Below are positions 47,473 through 59,088 of a stretch of DNA of 64,000 nucleotides, piece after piece. The notes below the pieces were generated by a model, which saw nothing but the letters and a program-made list of their open reading frames with translations, was not told the origin of the DNA and searched no databases. How positions within the stretch are numbered: the first letter of the stretch is position 1; every line of letters begins with the position of its first letter. Origin of the DNA: Candidatus Nanopelagicales bacterium (GTDB lineage: Bacteria; Actinomycetota; Actinomycetes; Nanopelagicales; Nanopelagicaceae). Where the stretch lies: assembly GCA_030830475.1 (NCBI GenBank), contig JAURMX010000035.1:36682-100681 (forward strand), given 5' to 3'. A program made the translations under genes and the position numbers.

Positions 47473-49335
47473 ATGTCCCAACAAGCGCTGTGGATGTCTT
47501 TCCGGTCTTTAACTCAAGACCAATCGGTTAAGGATCAGAAACTAAAGCCAGGCACAGTAAAACGAATTGCCTCCTTTGCACTTCCTTACAAGAAAAACCT
47601 TTTACTATTTCTAGTAACAGTAATCATTGATGCCTTGCTGGTAGTAACCACGCCATTACTTTTGAAGCGCTTAATTGATGAGGGTGTAGTGCCCGGCGAC
47701 TCTAATCTCGTTACCCAGCTTGCGCTCTTAGTGGGTGTAATAGCAATCGCAGATGCTTTGATCAGCATGATAGGTAGATGGTTCTCGGCGCGTATTGGTG
47801 AGGGCTTAATTTACGATCTACGGACTCAGGTCTTTCAGCATATACAACGACAATCAATCGCCTTCTTTACTAGAACTCAAACCGGTGCGCTGATATCTCG
47901 AATCAACTCCGATGTGATTGGCGCGCAACAAGCATTCACAACTACTTTGTCGGGATTAGTCAGTAACATTTTGACTCTTACTTTGGTAGTTGCCACCATG
48001 CTCTTTCTCTCCTGGCAGATCACAGTAGTTTCATTGTTGTTGTTGCCACTTTTCTTGATTCCTACCAAGTGGGTGGGTCGAAGGCTGCAAAAGTTAACCC
48101 GAGATTCTTTTAATCTAAATGCTGAGATGTCTGCCACGATGACAGAACGTTTCAATGTGTCAGGCGCTCTGTTGGTATCTCTATACGGTGACCCCAAAGC
48201 AGAGAATCAATACTTCTCAAGTAGAGCGCGGCGAGTAGCGGATATTGGAATAACCATTGCGCTACTAAACCGATTGTTTTTCATCGCATTGACCTCTATT
48301 GCGGCGGTAGCCACCGCATTTGCCTATGGTGTTGGCGGACATTTGGCCATTAATCAGAACATCTCATTGGGAACACTATTGGCAATCACAGCACTTCTGG
48401 CTCGGCTTTATGGACCATTAACCGCACTCTCCAACGTACGAGTCGATGTTATGACCGCCTTGGTTTCCTTTGAAAGAGTGTTTGAAGTTTTAGATCTAAT
48501 TCCAATGGTGAGAGACAAGGCCGATGCAAAGTCATTGCCTAGCACCCCGCTAGAAATTGAGTTTAGCGAGGTAAAGTTTTCTTATCCGCGAGCTGAAGAG
48601 ATTTCGCTAGCCTCTTTAGAGTCGGTAGCAAAACCAGAGTTGGTTCAAAGCGGTGAAATCTTGCGTGGTATTTCCTTTGTTGCGCCCGCTGGAAGTATGA
48701 CAGCTTTAGTTGGATCATCTGGTGCCGGAAAAACTACGATTACTTCACTATTGGCCCGACTTTATGATGTTACCGATGGGGCCATAAAGATAAATGGTAT
48801 TGATTTGCGGGATTTACAACTCCAATCGCTGCGGGATTCCATCGGAGTCGTGACTCAAGATGCACATATGTTCCATGATTCGATCGCTGCAAATCTTAGA
48901 TACGCAAAATCTGATGCAACTGAGGCGGAGATGCAGAGCGCTTGCGAAGCGGCACAGATCTGGGATTTGGTTAACTCTTTACCCAATCGCTTTGACACAG
49001 TTGTAGGGGAGCGCGGCCACCGTCTATCAGGCGGCGAAAAGCAAAGGTTGGCAATCGCTCGCTTGTTGTTAAAAGCACCGCGAATTGTTGTTCTAGATGA
49101 AGCAACCGCCCATTTGGATTCGGAGAATGAGGCGCTCGTTCAACAAGCCCTAGCGACTGCGCTAAAGGGGCGCACCAGCATTGTTATTGCACATCGACTT
49201 TCAACGGTCAGGGCCGCGGACCAGATCTTGGTAATCGATGATGGACTAATCAAAGAGCGCGGAAGACACGATGAACTACTTGCTAAAAATGGTATCTACT
49301 TTGATCTGCATCAACGTCAAAGCTTCTCACTTTGA
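47473..49335 (+). CDS. ABC exporter, fused membrane and ATPase domains
   Basis: A 620-residue half-transporter of the MsbA/MDR type. A membrane domain with six segments (about 35-325) is followed by an ATPase domain with Walker A GSSGAGKTT, signature RLSGGEKQRLAIARLL, Walker B IVVLDEATAHLD and H-loop IAHRLST. It probably works as a homodimer, as no partner gene is adjacent. Substrate (lipid, peptide or drug) is unknown. The 3' end overlaps the convergent surf1 gene by 19 bases. Confidence 0.93.
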   Translation: MSQQALWMSFRSLTQDQSVKDQKLKPGTVKRIASFALPYKKNLLLFLVTVIIDALLVVTTPLLLKRLIDEGVVPGDSNLVTQLALLVGVIAIADALISMIGRWFSARIGEGLIYDLRTQVFQHIQRQSIAFFTRTQTGALISRINSDVIGAQQAFTTTLSGLVSNILTLTLVVATMLFLSWQITVVSLLLLPLFLIPTKWVGRRLQKLTRDSFNLNAEMSATMTERFNVSGALLVSLYGDPKAENQYFSSRARRVADIGITIALLNRLFFIALTSIAAVATAFAYGVGGHLAINQNISLGTLLAITALLARLYGPLTALSNVRVDVMTALVSFERVFEVLDLIPMVRDKADAKSLPSTPLEIEFSEVKFSYPRAEEISLASLESVAKPELVQSGEILRGISFVAPAGSMTALVGSSGAGKTTITSLLARLYDVTDGAIKINGIDLRDLQLQSLRDSIGVVTQDAHMFHDSIAANLRYAKSDATEAEMQSACEAAQIWDLVNSLPNRFDTVVGERGHRLSGGEKQRLAIARLLLKAPRIVVLDEATAHLDSENEALVQQALATALKGRTSIVIAHRLSTVRAADQILVIDDGLIKERGRHDELLAKNGIYFDLHQRQSFSL

Positions 49336-50033
49336 GCTTTTCGTTCCTCTCGAATAACTAGAAAGAGAGCCAGCGCTACCAAGAAGGCAAAAATCAACCA
49401 TTGGAGAGAGTATGCCAAGTGTGGTCCATCAGAAATCTCCGGCAAGGCTGAAGGAACTTCAGGGTCAAATTGCGAATTCGAGGTCGAGATTAAATCTAAG
49501 TAAAAATCTTGAGTTGTTACCGAGCCGGTCTCGTTCCATTTCTCCAACTGCTTGCCATCTTTCCCGTTGGGAACGGCGAAAACACTTCCAGCTATTTGAT
49601 TCTCGATATTCGCAATACGGACCCTTGCTAGGATTTCTACTTTATCCCCGGTTACTGGCATAGTAATTGGAGGAGTCGTGGCATCTTTTCCCGCTACAAC
49701 CCATCCTCTATCTACCCAAAAAAAATTATCTTGCTCTGATTTAAACAACGTAATTACACCAAACCCATACTTTCCTTCATGGTATCTATTTCGTACCAAA
49801 ATCTCTTTGGTTGGGATAAAGCTTCCAGTTATCTCTGTTTCACGCCAAGCTCTCTTTGTATCATTAAGGTTAATCAATTGAGATTCAGTTATTGCCGGCT
49901 TATTGATGTTAGCAAGAATTATTGAATTTTTATCATGTCTTACTTGATGGCGGTCATACTGCCATAGCGCTCCTTGAATGCACCCATATATAAGCGCCAC
50001 GGCCAGAGCGGTTGCTGTAAGTATCTTGCGCAC
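49317..50033 (-). CDS. SURF1 family protein
   Basis: A 238-residue protein with one N-terminal and one C-terminal membrane segment (about 5-22 and 212-230) flanking an outer domain. SURF1 marks are WQYDRHQ near residue 29, the LVRNRYHEGKYGFGVITLF region and FWVDRGWV. Family members help insert heme A into cytochrome c oxidase, which fits ctaA elsewhere in the window. GTG start, nine bases after the DUF3099 gene, with which it is probably co-transcribed. Confidence 0.9.
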   Translation of the reverse strand: MRKILTATALAVALIYGCIQGALWQYDRHQVRHDKNSIILANINKPAITESQLINLNDTKRAWRETEITGSFIPTKEILVRNRYHEGKYGFGVITLFKSEQDNFFWVDRGWVVAGKDATTPPITMPVTGDKVEILARVRIANIENQIAGSVFAVPNGKDGKQLEKWNETGSVTTQDFYLDLISTSNSQFDPEVPSALPEISDGPHLAYSLQWLIFAFLVALALFLVIREERKAQSEKL

Positions 50034-50042
50034 TTGATGAAG

Positions 50043-50321
50043 CTATTTGATTTCTCGCTTGGAACTGAGCAACTTTGCTTCGCCGCGGATCGTTTCTCTG
50101 CCGCCATTAGCGACAATCACTGAGATGTAAGGAAGAACTACCGCTCCGACGAGAAAAAACCATCTGTAAGGACTGGGCGTAAAAACTGCCAACAAAAAAC
50201 ATGCGGTACGAACCATCATCGAAATGAAGTAGCGTTTTTGCCGCCCTGGCAGGTCCTCGGAGAGGGCTGAGCTAGCTTGAGTAATACTCTGAAACTCTTG
50301 CTCATCTTTGCCCCGTTTCAT
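50043..50321 (-). CDS. DUF3099 small membrane protein
   Basis: A 92-residue protein with a polar N-terminus containing a Gln/Ser-rich stretch ([14 protein letters not shown]), two hydrophobic segments (about 32-49 and 50-68, [19 protein letters not shown] and [19 protein letters not shown]) and a basic tail. This matches the actinobacterial DUF3099 family, of unknown function. The ATG ending at 50321 lies six bases after a TACTCT -10 box; longer frames exist but run into the infC upstream region. Confidence 0.82.
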   Translation of the reverse strand: MKRGKDEQEFQSITQASSALSEDLPGRQKRYFISMMVRTACFLLAVFTPSPYRWFFLVGAVVLPYISVIVANGGRETIRGEAKLLSSKREIK

Positions 50322-50327
50322 GGCTAA

Positions 50328-50333
50328 AGAGTA
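50328..50333 (-). promoter_or_regulatory. -10 box TACTCT for leaderless DUF3099-surf1 transcript
   Basis: On the minus strand TACTCT is followed by TTAGCC and the ATG at 50321, the same geometry as other units in the window. Confidence 0.5.
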
Positions 50334-50407
50334 GGTGTCACACGGGAATGCCGCATATCGGCTACCTTGATTTTGAGGCCTGTTCAAGACTCGGTAGTAT
50401 CTGGCCA

Positions 50408-50503
50408 TTGGTCTAGAGACCAAGATGAAGTGGAGCTCGCCGCTCCCACCTACCTCGCGTCTTAGCGAGCTGGTCAAGAGAATAACCCATTTGGGGGTCT
50501 TTT
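50408..50503 (+). promoter_or_regulatory. Structured upstream region of infC
   Basis: Three dyads occur in a row: TTGGTCT/AGACCAA (50408-50414, 50417-50423) with only two bases between arms; CTCGC/GCGAG (50454-50458, 50465-50469); and a short ACCC/GGGT (50485-50488, 50495-50498) followed by TCTTTTAT. The last is attenuator-like, though its stem is short. IF3-L35-L20 operons are often controlled through their leaders; the mechanism here is not known. Confidence 0.35.
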
Positions 50504-50550
50504 ATGCGGCTGACTTCCTTCATTGCTGTTTTAAATGTCTGTGTGATGTC

Positions 50551-50557
50551 GAAAGGA
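50551..50557 (+). promoter_or_regulatory. Ribosome binding site GAAAGGA that points to an ATC start for infC
   Basis: GAAAGGA is six bases before ATC at 50564, the position where IF3 homology begins. The upstream ATG at 50546 lies before this sequence and has no ribosome binding site of its own. Confidence 0.55.
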
Positions 50558-50563
50558 ATACTT

Positions 50564-51142
50564 ATCAGCACTGCAGAACCACGTATCAATGATCGAATTC
50601 GCGTTGCAGAGATTCGTTTGATTGGTGCATCTGGAGAACAAGTTGGCGTTGTATCTATTGATGAGGCGCTACGCATGGCAGATGAATACGGGTTAGATCT
50701 CGTAGAAATCGCGCCAGAGGCAAACCCTCCAGTTTGCAAAATCATGGATTTCGGAAAGTACAAGTACGAAATCGCGCAAAAGGCACGCGAGGCCAGGCAG
50801 AACCAGACCCACATTGTGGTCAAGGAGATTCGCATGGGCCTAAAGATTGAGAATCATGATTACGAAACCAAGAGGAACCATATTGAAAAGTTTTTACTTG
50901 GCGGGGACAAGGTGAAGGTAACTGTTCAATTTAAGGGACGCGAACAGACTAGACCAGAGATGGGGTTCAAGTTATTGCAACGCCTAGCAGAGGATGTAGC
51001 AACAACTGGATTCGTTGAATTTGCTCCAAAGCGTGAAGGTCGCAGCATGACTATGGTGCTGGGTCCGGTAAAGAAGAAGAGCGAAGCATTGGCTGAGGCA
51101 AAGCGCGCACGCGCCGCCAAGACCAAACCAGAAGAGAATTAA
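50564..51142 (+). CDS. infC: Translation initiation factor IF-3 (probable AUC start)
   Basis: IF3 keeps subunits apart and rejects non-AUG initiation. From the ATC at 50564 the product is 192 residues: N-terminal domain ([20 protein letters not shown]...[13 protein letters not shown]), basic linker, and C-terminal domain ([26 protein letters not shown]). The start is chosen from the Shine-Dalgarno GAAAGGA six bases upstream and from homologues that begin with the same I/M-S-T-E residues. In-frame ATG codons at 50546 and 50504 would add 6 or 20 residues. An AUC or AUU start in infC fits the known self-repression by IF3 in E. coli. Confidence 0.9.
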   Translation: MSTAEPRINDRIRVAEIRLIGASGEQVGVVSIDEALRMADEYGLDLVEIAPEANPPVCKIMDFGKYKYEIAQKAREARQNQTHIVVKEIRMGLKIENHDYETKRNHIEKFLLGGDKVKVTVQFKGREQTRPEMGFKLLQRLAEDVATTGFVEFAPKREGRSMTMVLGPVKKKSEALAEAKRARAAKTKPEEN

Positions 51143-51166
51143 AAGCAGAAAAAACGGAGGAAGATA

Positions 51167-51364
51167 ATGCCAAAGATGAAAACACATAGTGGAGCGAAGA
51201 AGACTTTTCGCGTCACCGGAAGCGGAAAGATCGTGCATGAGCGCGCTGGCAAGCGTCACCTCCTAGAGCGCAAATCTTCACGCCTAACTCGCCGTCTATC
51301 TAAAGATCAGACTGCAAATGATCGCAACGCTTTCTCAGCAAAGCGTTTGCTTGGAATGAAGTAA
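51167..51364 (+). CDS. rpmI: 50S ribosomal protein L35
   Basis: A 65-residue basic protein with the L35 pattern [24 protein letters not shown] start and [21 protein letters not shown] lies seven bases before the ATG. It is the middle gene of infC-rpmI-rplT. Confidence 0.95.
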   Translation: MPKMKTHSGAKKTFRVTGSGKIVHERAGKRHLLERKSSRLTRRLSKDQTANDRNAFSAKRLLGMK

Positions 51365-51375
51365 GGGGATAGAAA

Positions 51376-51738
51376 ATGGCAAGAGTAAAACGTGGTGTTC
51401 ACGCAGCAAAGAAGCGTCGCACAACCCTAGAGCGTGCCAGCGGTTATCGCGGACAGCGCTCCCGTCTATTCACAAAGGCTAAGGAGCAGGTTACTCACTC
51501 TCTGGTCTACGCTTTCAACGATCGCAAGGACAAGAAGGGCGATTTCCGTCAGCTATGGATTACTCGCATCAATGCAGCGAGCAGAGCAAATGGAATGACC
51601 TACAACCGTTTCATCCAAGGCCTAAAGGCTGCAGGAGTTGAGGTTGATCGTCGCGTACTTTCCGATCTTGCGACCAATGATCCAGCTGCATTTACCGCCT
51701 TGGTTGAGGTAGCACGCAAGAACGTAAAAGTTTCATAA
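51376..51738 (+). CDS. rplT: 50S ribosomal protein L20
   Basis: A 120-residue basic protein with the L20 start [21 protein letters not shown], the [17 protein letters not shown] segment and the C-terminal [21 protein letters not shown] domain. It binds 23S rRNA early in assembly, and in some bacteria represses its own operon. It follows rpmI after 11 bases with GGGG upstream. Confidence 0.96.
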   Translation: MARVKRGVHAAKKRRTTLERASGYRGQRSRLFTKAKEQVTHSLVYAFNDRKDKKGDFRQLWITRINAASRANGMTYNRFIQGLKAAGVEVDRRVLSDLATNDPAAFTALVEVARKNVKVS

Positions 51739-51766
51739 ACCCAATTTCATAAACTCGAGTTAAAGA

Positions 51767-52570
51767 ATGATTACGAGCCTTCATTCGTCTCATGTAGAGA
51801 CGGTGAAGGCTCTTTTGGGTTCTAGGGGAGCCAAAGCAAGGAAAGAATCTGGCTGTTATGTAATTGAAAGTCTTCAGAACATCGAATCGGTATTAGAAAA
51901 CGCCGCTGATCAAGTTGAAACTTTGTATTACACAGCAGAGGGTTTGAATCGTTTAAGTGGCAAACAATTGCACAACGTAGAGTTGGTAGAGGTATCTGTC
52001 GAAGTCATGAAGGCGATGACCGATACGGTGACTCCGCAAGGCCTACTTGCCATCGCCAGAATTCCAGATAACAGATTAGAAGCTTTTAAATTTAACAACA
52101 AAGAGCGATTGAAAATTGCCTATTTCTGGCAGATACAAGATCCCGGAAATGCCGGGACAGTTGTTAGAGCGGCAGATGCATTTGGTTTTGATGCCGTTTG
52201 TTTCTCTCCTGAAAGCGTGGGTGTTTACTCACCAAAGGTTGTGAGATCGACATCAGGATCGCTTTGGCAAATCCCGGTATTTGAAGAGGTATCAACAGCA
52301 CAACTCCAGAGTTTCTCAAAGCAAAACAATTGCCAGATCTTTGCCGCAGAAGGTCAAGGCAATGTCGAATTAAAGGAAGCGGTTACTTCTGGAAGAGACG
52401 CAAATACTGTATGGATTTTCGGAAATGAAGCTCGCGGATTACCGCATTCGCTAATAAGTGAGGTTGGGGCTCGGGCGGTGCGAATCTCGATCTCCGAGCG
52501 GGTGGAGAGCCTGAATCTGGCTACTGCCGCGGCGGTAGTTATGTATGCCGTAAGCGATGCCGGAAAATAG
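51767..52570 (+). CDS. SpoU/TrmH family RNA methyltransferase
   Basis: A 267-residue 2'-O-ribose methyltransferase with an N-terminal substrate-binding domain (about 1-100) and a C-terminal knotted SPOUT domain: IQDPGNAGTVVRAADAFGFD (motif 1), WIFGNEARGLP (motif 2) and ISERVESLNLATAAAVVMY (motif 3). Genes of this family follow rplT in many actinobacteria and probably modify 23S rRNA; the target base is not predictable here. ATG at 51767 has GAG a few bases upstream. Confidence 0.92.
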   Translation: MITSLHSSHVETVKALLGSRGAKARKESGCYVIESLQNIESVLENAADQVETLYYTAEGLNRLSGKQLHNVELVEVSVEVMKAMTDTVTPQGLLAIARIPDNRLEAFKFNNKERLKIAYFWQIQDPGNAGTVVRAADAFGFDAVCFSPESVGVYSPKVVRSTSGSLWQIPVFEEVSTAQLQSFSKQNNCQIFAAEGQGNVELKEAVTSGRDANTVWIFGNEARGLPHSLISEVGARAVRISISERVESLNLATAAAVVMYAVSDAGK

Positions 52571-52594
52571 CCACGATTTATGCTCTCTTATTAG

Positions 52595-56100
<3,506 letters not shown>

Positions 56101-56136
56101 TTGCATAAATATGCATAAGTTTGCATAAATATGCAG
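56101..56136 (+). promoter_or_regulatory. Tandem ARG boxes (ArgR operator) of argC
   Basis: Two near-identical 16-base palindromes, TTGCATAAATATGCAT (56101-56116) and TTGCATAAATATGCAG (56121-56136), start exactly 20 bases apart, about two helical turns. The core TGCATAAATATGCA is a perfect 6-2-6 dyad, like ARG boxes of other bacteria. The second box covers the probable -35 (TTGCAT 56121-56126), so ArgR with arginine would block polymerase. The argR gene lies in the same operon. Confidence 0.88.
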
Positions 56137-56150
56137 TTCTTTGATACGCT
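56121..56150 (+). promoter_or_regulatory. argC promoter (TTGCAT-18-TACGCT)
   Basis: TACGCT at 56145-56150 is 18 bases from TTGCAT. Six bases after the -10 box lies GTG 56157, the second codon of the ATG-GTG pair, so transcription may start at or just before the start codon and the mRNA may be leaderless. Confidence 0.55.
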
Positions 56151-56153
56151 CAG

Positions 56154-57176
56154 ATGGTGCGTATAGGGGTGGTTGGAGCAAGTGGCTATGCCGGCGGAGA
56201 GTTATTGCGACTATTGGAATCTCATCCAAAATTCCAGGTTCAATACATTGCCGCGGGAAGCAACGCAGGGGAGTTAATTACAGATATCCACTCCCACTTG
56301 GTTAGTTATTCAGATCAAAGATTTTCGCATACTGATTTCAAAGAAATCAATAAGTGCGACCTAGTTTTTCTCGCTCTGCCACACGGTGAATCAGCCAAGT
56401 TAGTGGAAGATGTATCCAGTTCAGTGAATATTGTCGATCTCGGAGCTGATTTCAGGTTAAAGAGTGCAGATTCTTGGAAAAAGTACTACCACATTGATCA
56501 CGCCGGAACTTGGGTCTACGGTCTTCCGGAGTTGCCTAACAGAAGAGATCTGATTTCAAACTCTAATCGGGTAGCCAACCCTGGTTGTTATGCCACCGCC
56601 ATTGCACTAGCGGCCGTTCCTGCTGTGCAAAGCGGCGCGGTTATTGCTGAGGATATTGTGGTAGTTGCTGCAAGCGGAACGACGGGCGCGGGTAGATCAG
56701 CAAAGATCAACCTCAGCGCTAGCGAGGTTATGAACTCGATGAGCTCATACAAATTTGGTGGAGTTCACCAACATACACCCGAAATCGAGGAGAGCCTACA
56801 AAGCTTCAGTCCAAGTAAAGTAAAACTCTCCTTCAATCCAATGTTGGCTCCAATGCCAAGAGGAATTTTGGCTACCGTCACCATGAAAACAAACATGGAT
56901 GAAGGACAAGCTAGGGAGCTGTATTCAAGTTTTTATGAAAAAGAGAGTTTTGTTCACCTATTGAATGAGGCAAGAATGCCGGAGACTTCATCATTAATTG
57001 GATCTAATGGTGTTCATTTACAGGTGGCAGTCGATTCTCATACCTCTCGACTTCTAATCTCAGTTGCTATTGATAATTTAGGCAAAGGCGCCGCTGGCCA
57101 AGCGATTCAAAATGCTAATTTGATGTGCGGTATCGAAGAAGCTGCTGGATTAAGCAGTACGGGAATCGGACAATGA
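56154..57176 (+). CDS. argC: N-acetyl-gamma-glutamyl-phosphate reductase
   Basis: ArgC reduces N-acetylglutamyl phosphate to the semialdehyde in arginine synthesis. The 340-residue product has GVVGASGYAGGELLRLL, the catalytic Cys in VANPGCYATAIALA, and VHQHTPEIEE-like and MLAPMPRGILATV motifs. ATG 56154 and GTG 56157 are adjacent; the -10 geometry favours the GTG for leaderless initiation, a one-residue difference. The stop overlaps argJ as ATGA. Confidence 0.96.
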   Translation: MVRIGVVGASGYAGGELLRLLESHPKFQVQYIAAGSNAGELITDIHSHLVSYSDQRFSHTDFKEINKCDLVFLALPHGESAKLVEDVSSSVNIVDLGADFRLKSADSWKKYYHIDHAGTWVYGLPELPNRRDLISNSNRVANPGCYATAIALAAVPAVQSGAVIAEDIVVVAASGTTGAGRSAKINLSASEVMNSMSSYKFGGVHQHTPEIEESLQSFSPSKVKLSFNPMLAPMPRGILATVTMKTNMDEGQARELYSSFYEKESFVHLLNEARMPETSSLIGSNGVHLQVAVDSHTSRLLISVAIDNLGKGAAGQAIQNANLMCGIEEAAGLSSTGIGQ

Positions 57177-58333
57177 GCTCAGAATCATTTGTTCTGCCAA
57201 AAGGATTTATTGGGGCGGGTGTAGCAGCTGGGATTAAATCCTCGGGAGCTAAAGATTTGGCACTCATACTCAATAATGGTCCGCAGAAATTTGGCACAGC
57301 CGTTTTCACCTCTAACCAGGTAGTTGCAGCACCCGTAGTTTGGAGCCGTCAAGTTGTTAAGGATGGAGCGGTAAGTGCAGTGGTTCTGAATAGCGGGGGC
57401 GCAAATGCGTGCACCGGCCCAGAAGGCTTTGCCGACACACATAAAACAGCAGAGCTGGTGGCGGAGTTAAACGGTATTTCGGCTAGCGACACGGTTGTTT
57501 GCTCAACAGGTTTAATCGGAGTTCGTCTGCCTATGGAAAATATTTCTTTGGGTGTGCAAAAAGCAAGTCAGGAGTTAAAAGTAGATTCACTTCAAGCTGT
57601 CGCAGAAGCGATTATGACAACTGATTCGAAACCAAAAATTTCCACATTTAATCTAAATCAGGTGCAGTTTGCCGGGGTTGCAAAAGGAGCTGGAATGTTA
57701 GCCCCCGCCCTAGCCACAATGCTTTCAGTTGTAATGACTGATGCAGTAGTAAATGAGGTAGAAGCTAAACAATGTTTCGCAGAGGCGGTAGAGAAAAGCT
57801 TCAATCGAATTGATTCTGATGGCTGCACATCAACAAATGACACCGTTCTTTTCATGGCTTCGGGCGCATCTGGTGTTTCATTGAGTAAAGCAGAGCTGTT
57901 AGATTGCTTAACTCAATTAACGCAGGATTTGGCAAAGCAACTCATTGCAGATGCCGAAGGCCATTCCAAGATAATTTCAATTACTACTATAAATGCGAAG
58001 TCAGAGCGGGATGCGGTGGAAATTGGAAGAGCTTGTGCTCGAAATAATTTACTGAAATGTGCGCTGCATGGTGAAGATCCAAACTGGGGTCGGGTATTAG
58101 CGGCGATTGGAACCACTAATGCGGTCATGGATCCTTTCAATATTGATGTCAGTTTAAATGGAGTTCAAGTTTGTCGGGCCAGTGCACCAGGTGAGGACCG
58201 TGCTTTAGTTAATTTATCCAATGAGTTAATTGAAATTGAGATTGATTTACACATGGGGACACAATTGGCGACGATTTGGACTAATGACCTAACCGCGGAT
58301 TATGTGCACGAGAATTCAGCGTACGCAACATGA
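57173..58333 (+). CDS. argJ: Glutamate N-acetyltransferase / acetylornithine transferase
   Basis: ArgJ recycles the acetyl group from acetylornithine to glutamate. The 386-residue precursor self-cleaves before the conserved Thr182 in the motif KGAGMLAPALATML. The ATG at 57173 is used because it overlaps the argC stop as ATGA and begins the conserved protein; an earlier ATG at 57125 lies inside argC and adds 16 unrelated residues. Whether it is mono- or bifunctional cannot be read from the sequence. Confidence 0.95.
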   Translation: MSSESFVLPKGFIGAGVAAGIKSSGAKDLALILNNGPQKFGTAVFTSNQVVAAPVVWSRQVVKDGAVSAVVLNSGGANACTGPEGFADTHKTAELVAELNGISASDTVVCSTGLIGVRLPMENISLGVQKASQELKVDSLQAVAEAIMTTDSKPKISTFNLNQVQFAGVAKGAGMLAPALATMLSVVMTDAVVNEVEAKQCFAEAVEKSFNRIDSDGCTSTNDTVLFMASGASGVSLSKAELLDCLTQLTQDLAKQLIADAEGHSKIISITTINAKSERDAVEIGRACARNNLLKCALHGEDPNWGRVLAAIGTTNAVMDPFNIDVSLNGVQVCRASAPGEDRALVNLSNELIEIEIDLHMGTQLATIWTNDLTADYVHENSAYAT

Positions 58334-59088
58334 TAGTTATCAAATTCGGCGGCCATGCCATGGGCGAAAACTCGGCTGATTGGATGAGGGAATTGGCTCT
58401 TCGCTTTAAAGCAGGGGAGAGGTTTGTAATTGTTCATGGTGGCGGACCCCAGATAGATCAAGAGCTAAAAGTACGTAACATCGAGAAGAAGATGATTAAT
58501 GGTTTCCGATATACCGATTCGGAAACTATGAAGGTAGTCGAGATGGTGCTGACAGGTACCGTACTAAGGTCGGTAGTTAGATCTCTAATAAAAGCTGGAT
58601 TACCCGCGGTTGGAATTACTGGAAGTGACACAGGGCTGTTGGAGGTTGATTACAAGGATAAAGAAAAACTGGGTCTCGTTGGCGTAGTTAATAAGGTGAA
58701 TCCAAAATTACTTCACGACCTTTTGGATATGGGTTACTTGCCAGTTGTCGCTCCGGTTGCAAATGATGCAAGTGGCAATGCACTAAATGTAAATGCTGAT
58801 CTAGCTGCAGGAGCTATTGCCGGTGCTTTACGTGCTTCACAAATGCTTTTCTTGACTGATGTTCCAGGAATTTACGTCAATTGGCCAGATCAAAACTCTT
58901 TGATTGATTCTATTGGGGTTTCAGAGCTCAAAGAGATTTCATTTACAGAGGGTATGATTCCAAAAGTTGAGGCTGCGATAAAGGCGATTGAGGCTGGGGC
59001 GTTTGCTAGCAGGGTAATTGATGGAAAATCTATTCAGGCTTTTGTGTCAGCTCTGAATGGAGAAGGTGGTACATGGGTACATCCATAA
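58330..59088 (+). CDS. argB: Acetylglutamate kinase
   Basis: ArgB phosphorylates N-acetylglutamate, usually the feedback-controlled step. The 252-residue amino acid kinase fold has VIKFGGHAMG, VIVHGGGPQID, the central GITGSDTGLLE and the nucleotide region FLTDVPGIYVNW and GGMIPKVEAA-like EGMIPKVEAAIKAI. It is shorter than the roughly 290-300 residue arginine-sensitive kinases, mainly at the N-terminus, where the arginine-site helix would lie; it may therefore be arginine-insensitive (inference). Confidence 0.94.
   Translation: MIVIKFGGHAMGENSADWMRELALRFKAGERFVIVHGGGPQIDQELKVRNIEKKMINGFRYTDSETMKVVEMVLTGTVLRSVVRSLIKAGLPAVGITGSDTGLLEVDYKDKEKLGLVGVVNKVNPKLLHDLLDMGYLPVVAPVANDASGNALNVNADLAAGAIAGALRASQMLFLTDVPGIYVNWPDQNSLIDSIGVSELKEISFTEGMIPKVEAAIKAIEAGAFASRVIDGKSIQAFVSALNGEGGTWVHP

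Noticed and set aside
50322..50477. Longer DUF3099 protein (144 residues) from 50477
   Set aside because: The added part shows no family match and runs across dyads upstream of infC; ATG 50321 has a -10 box at leaderless distance.
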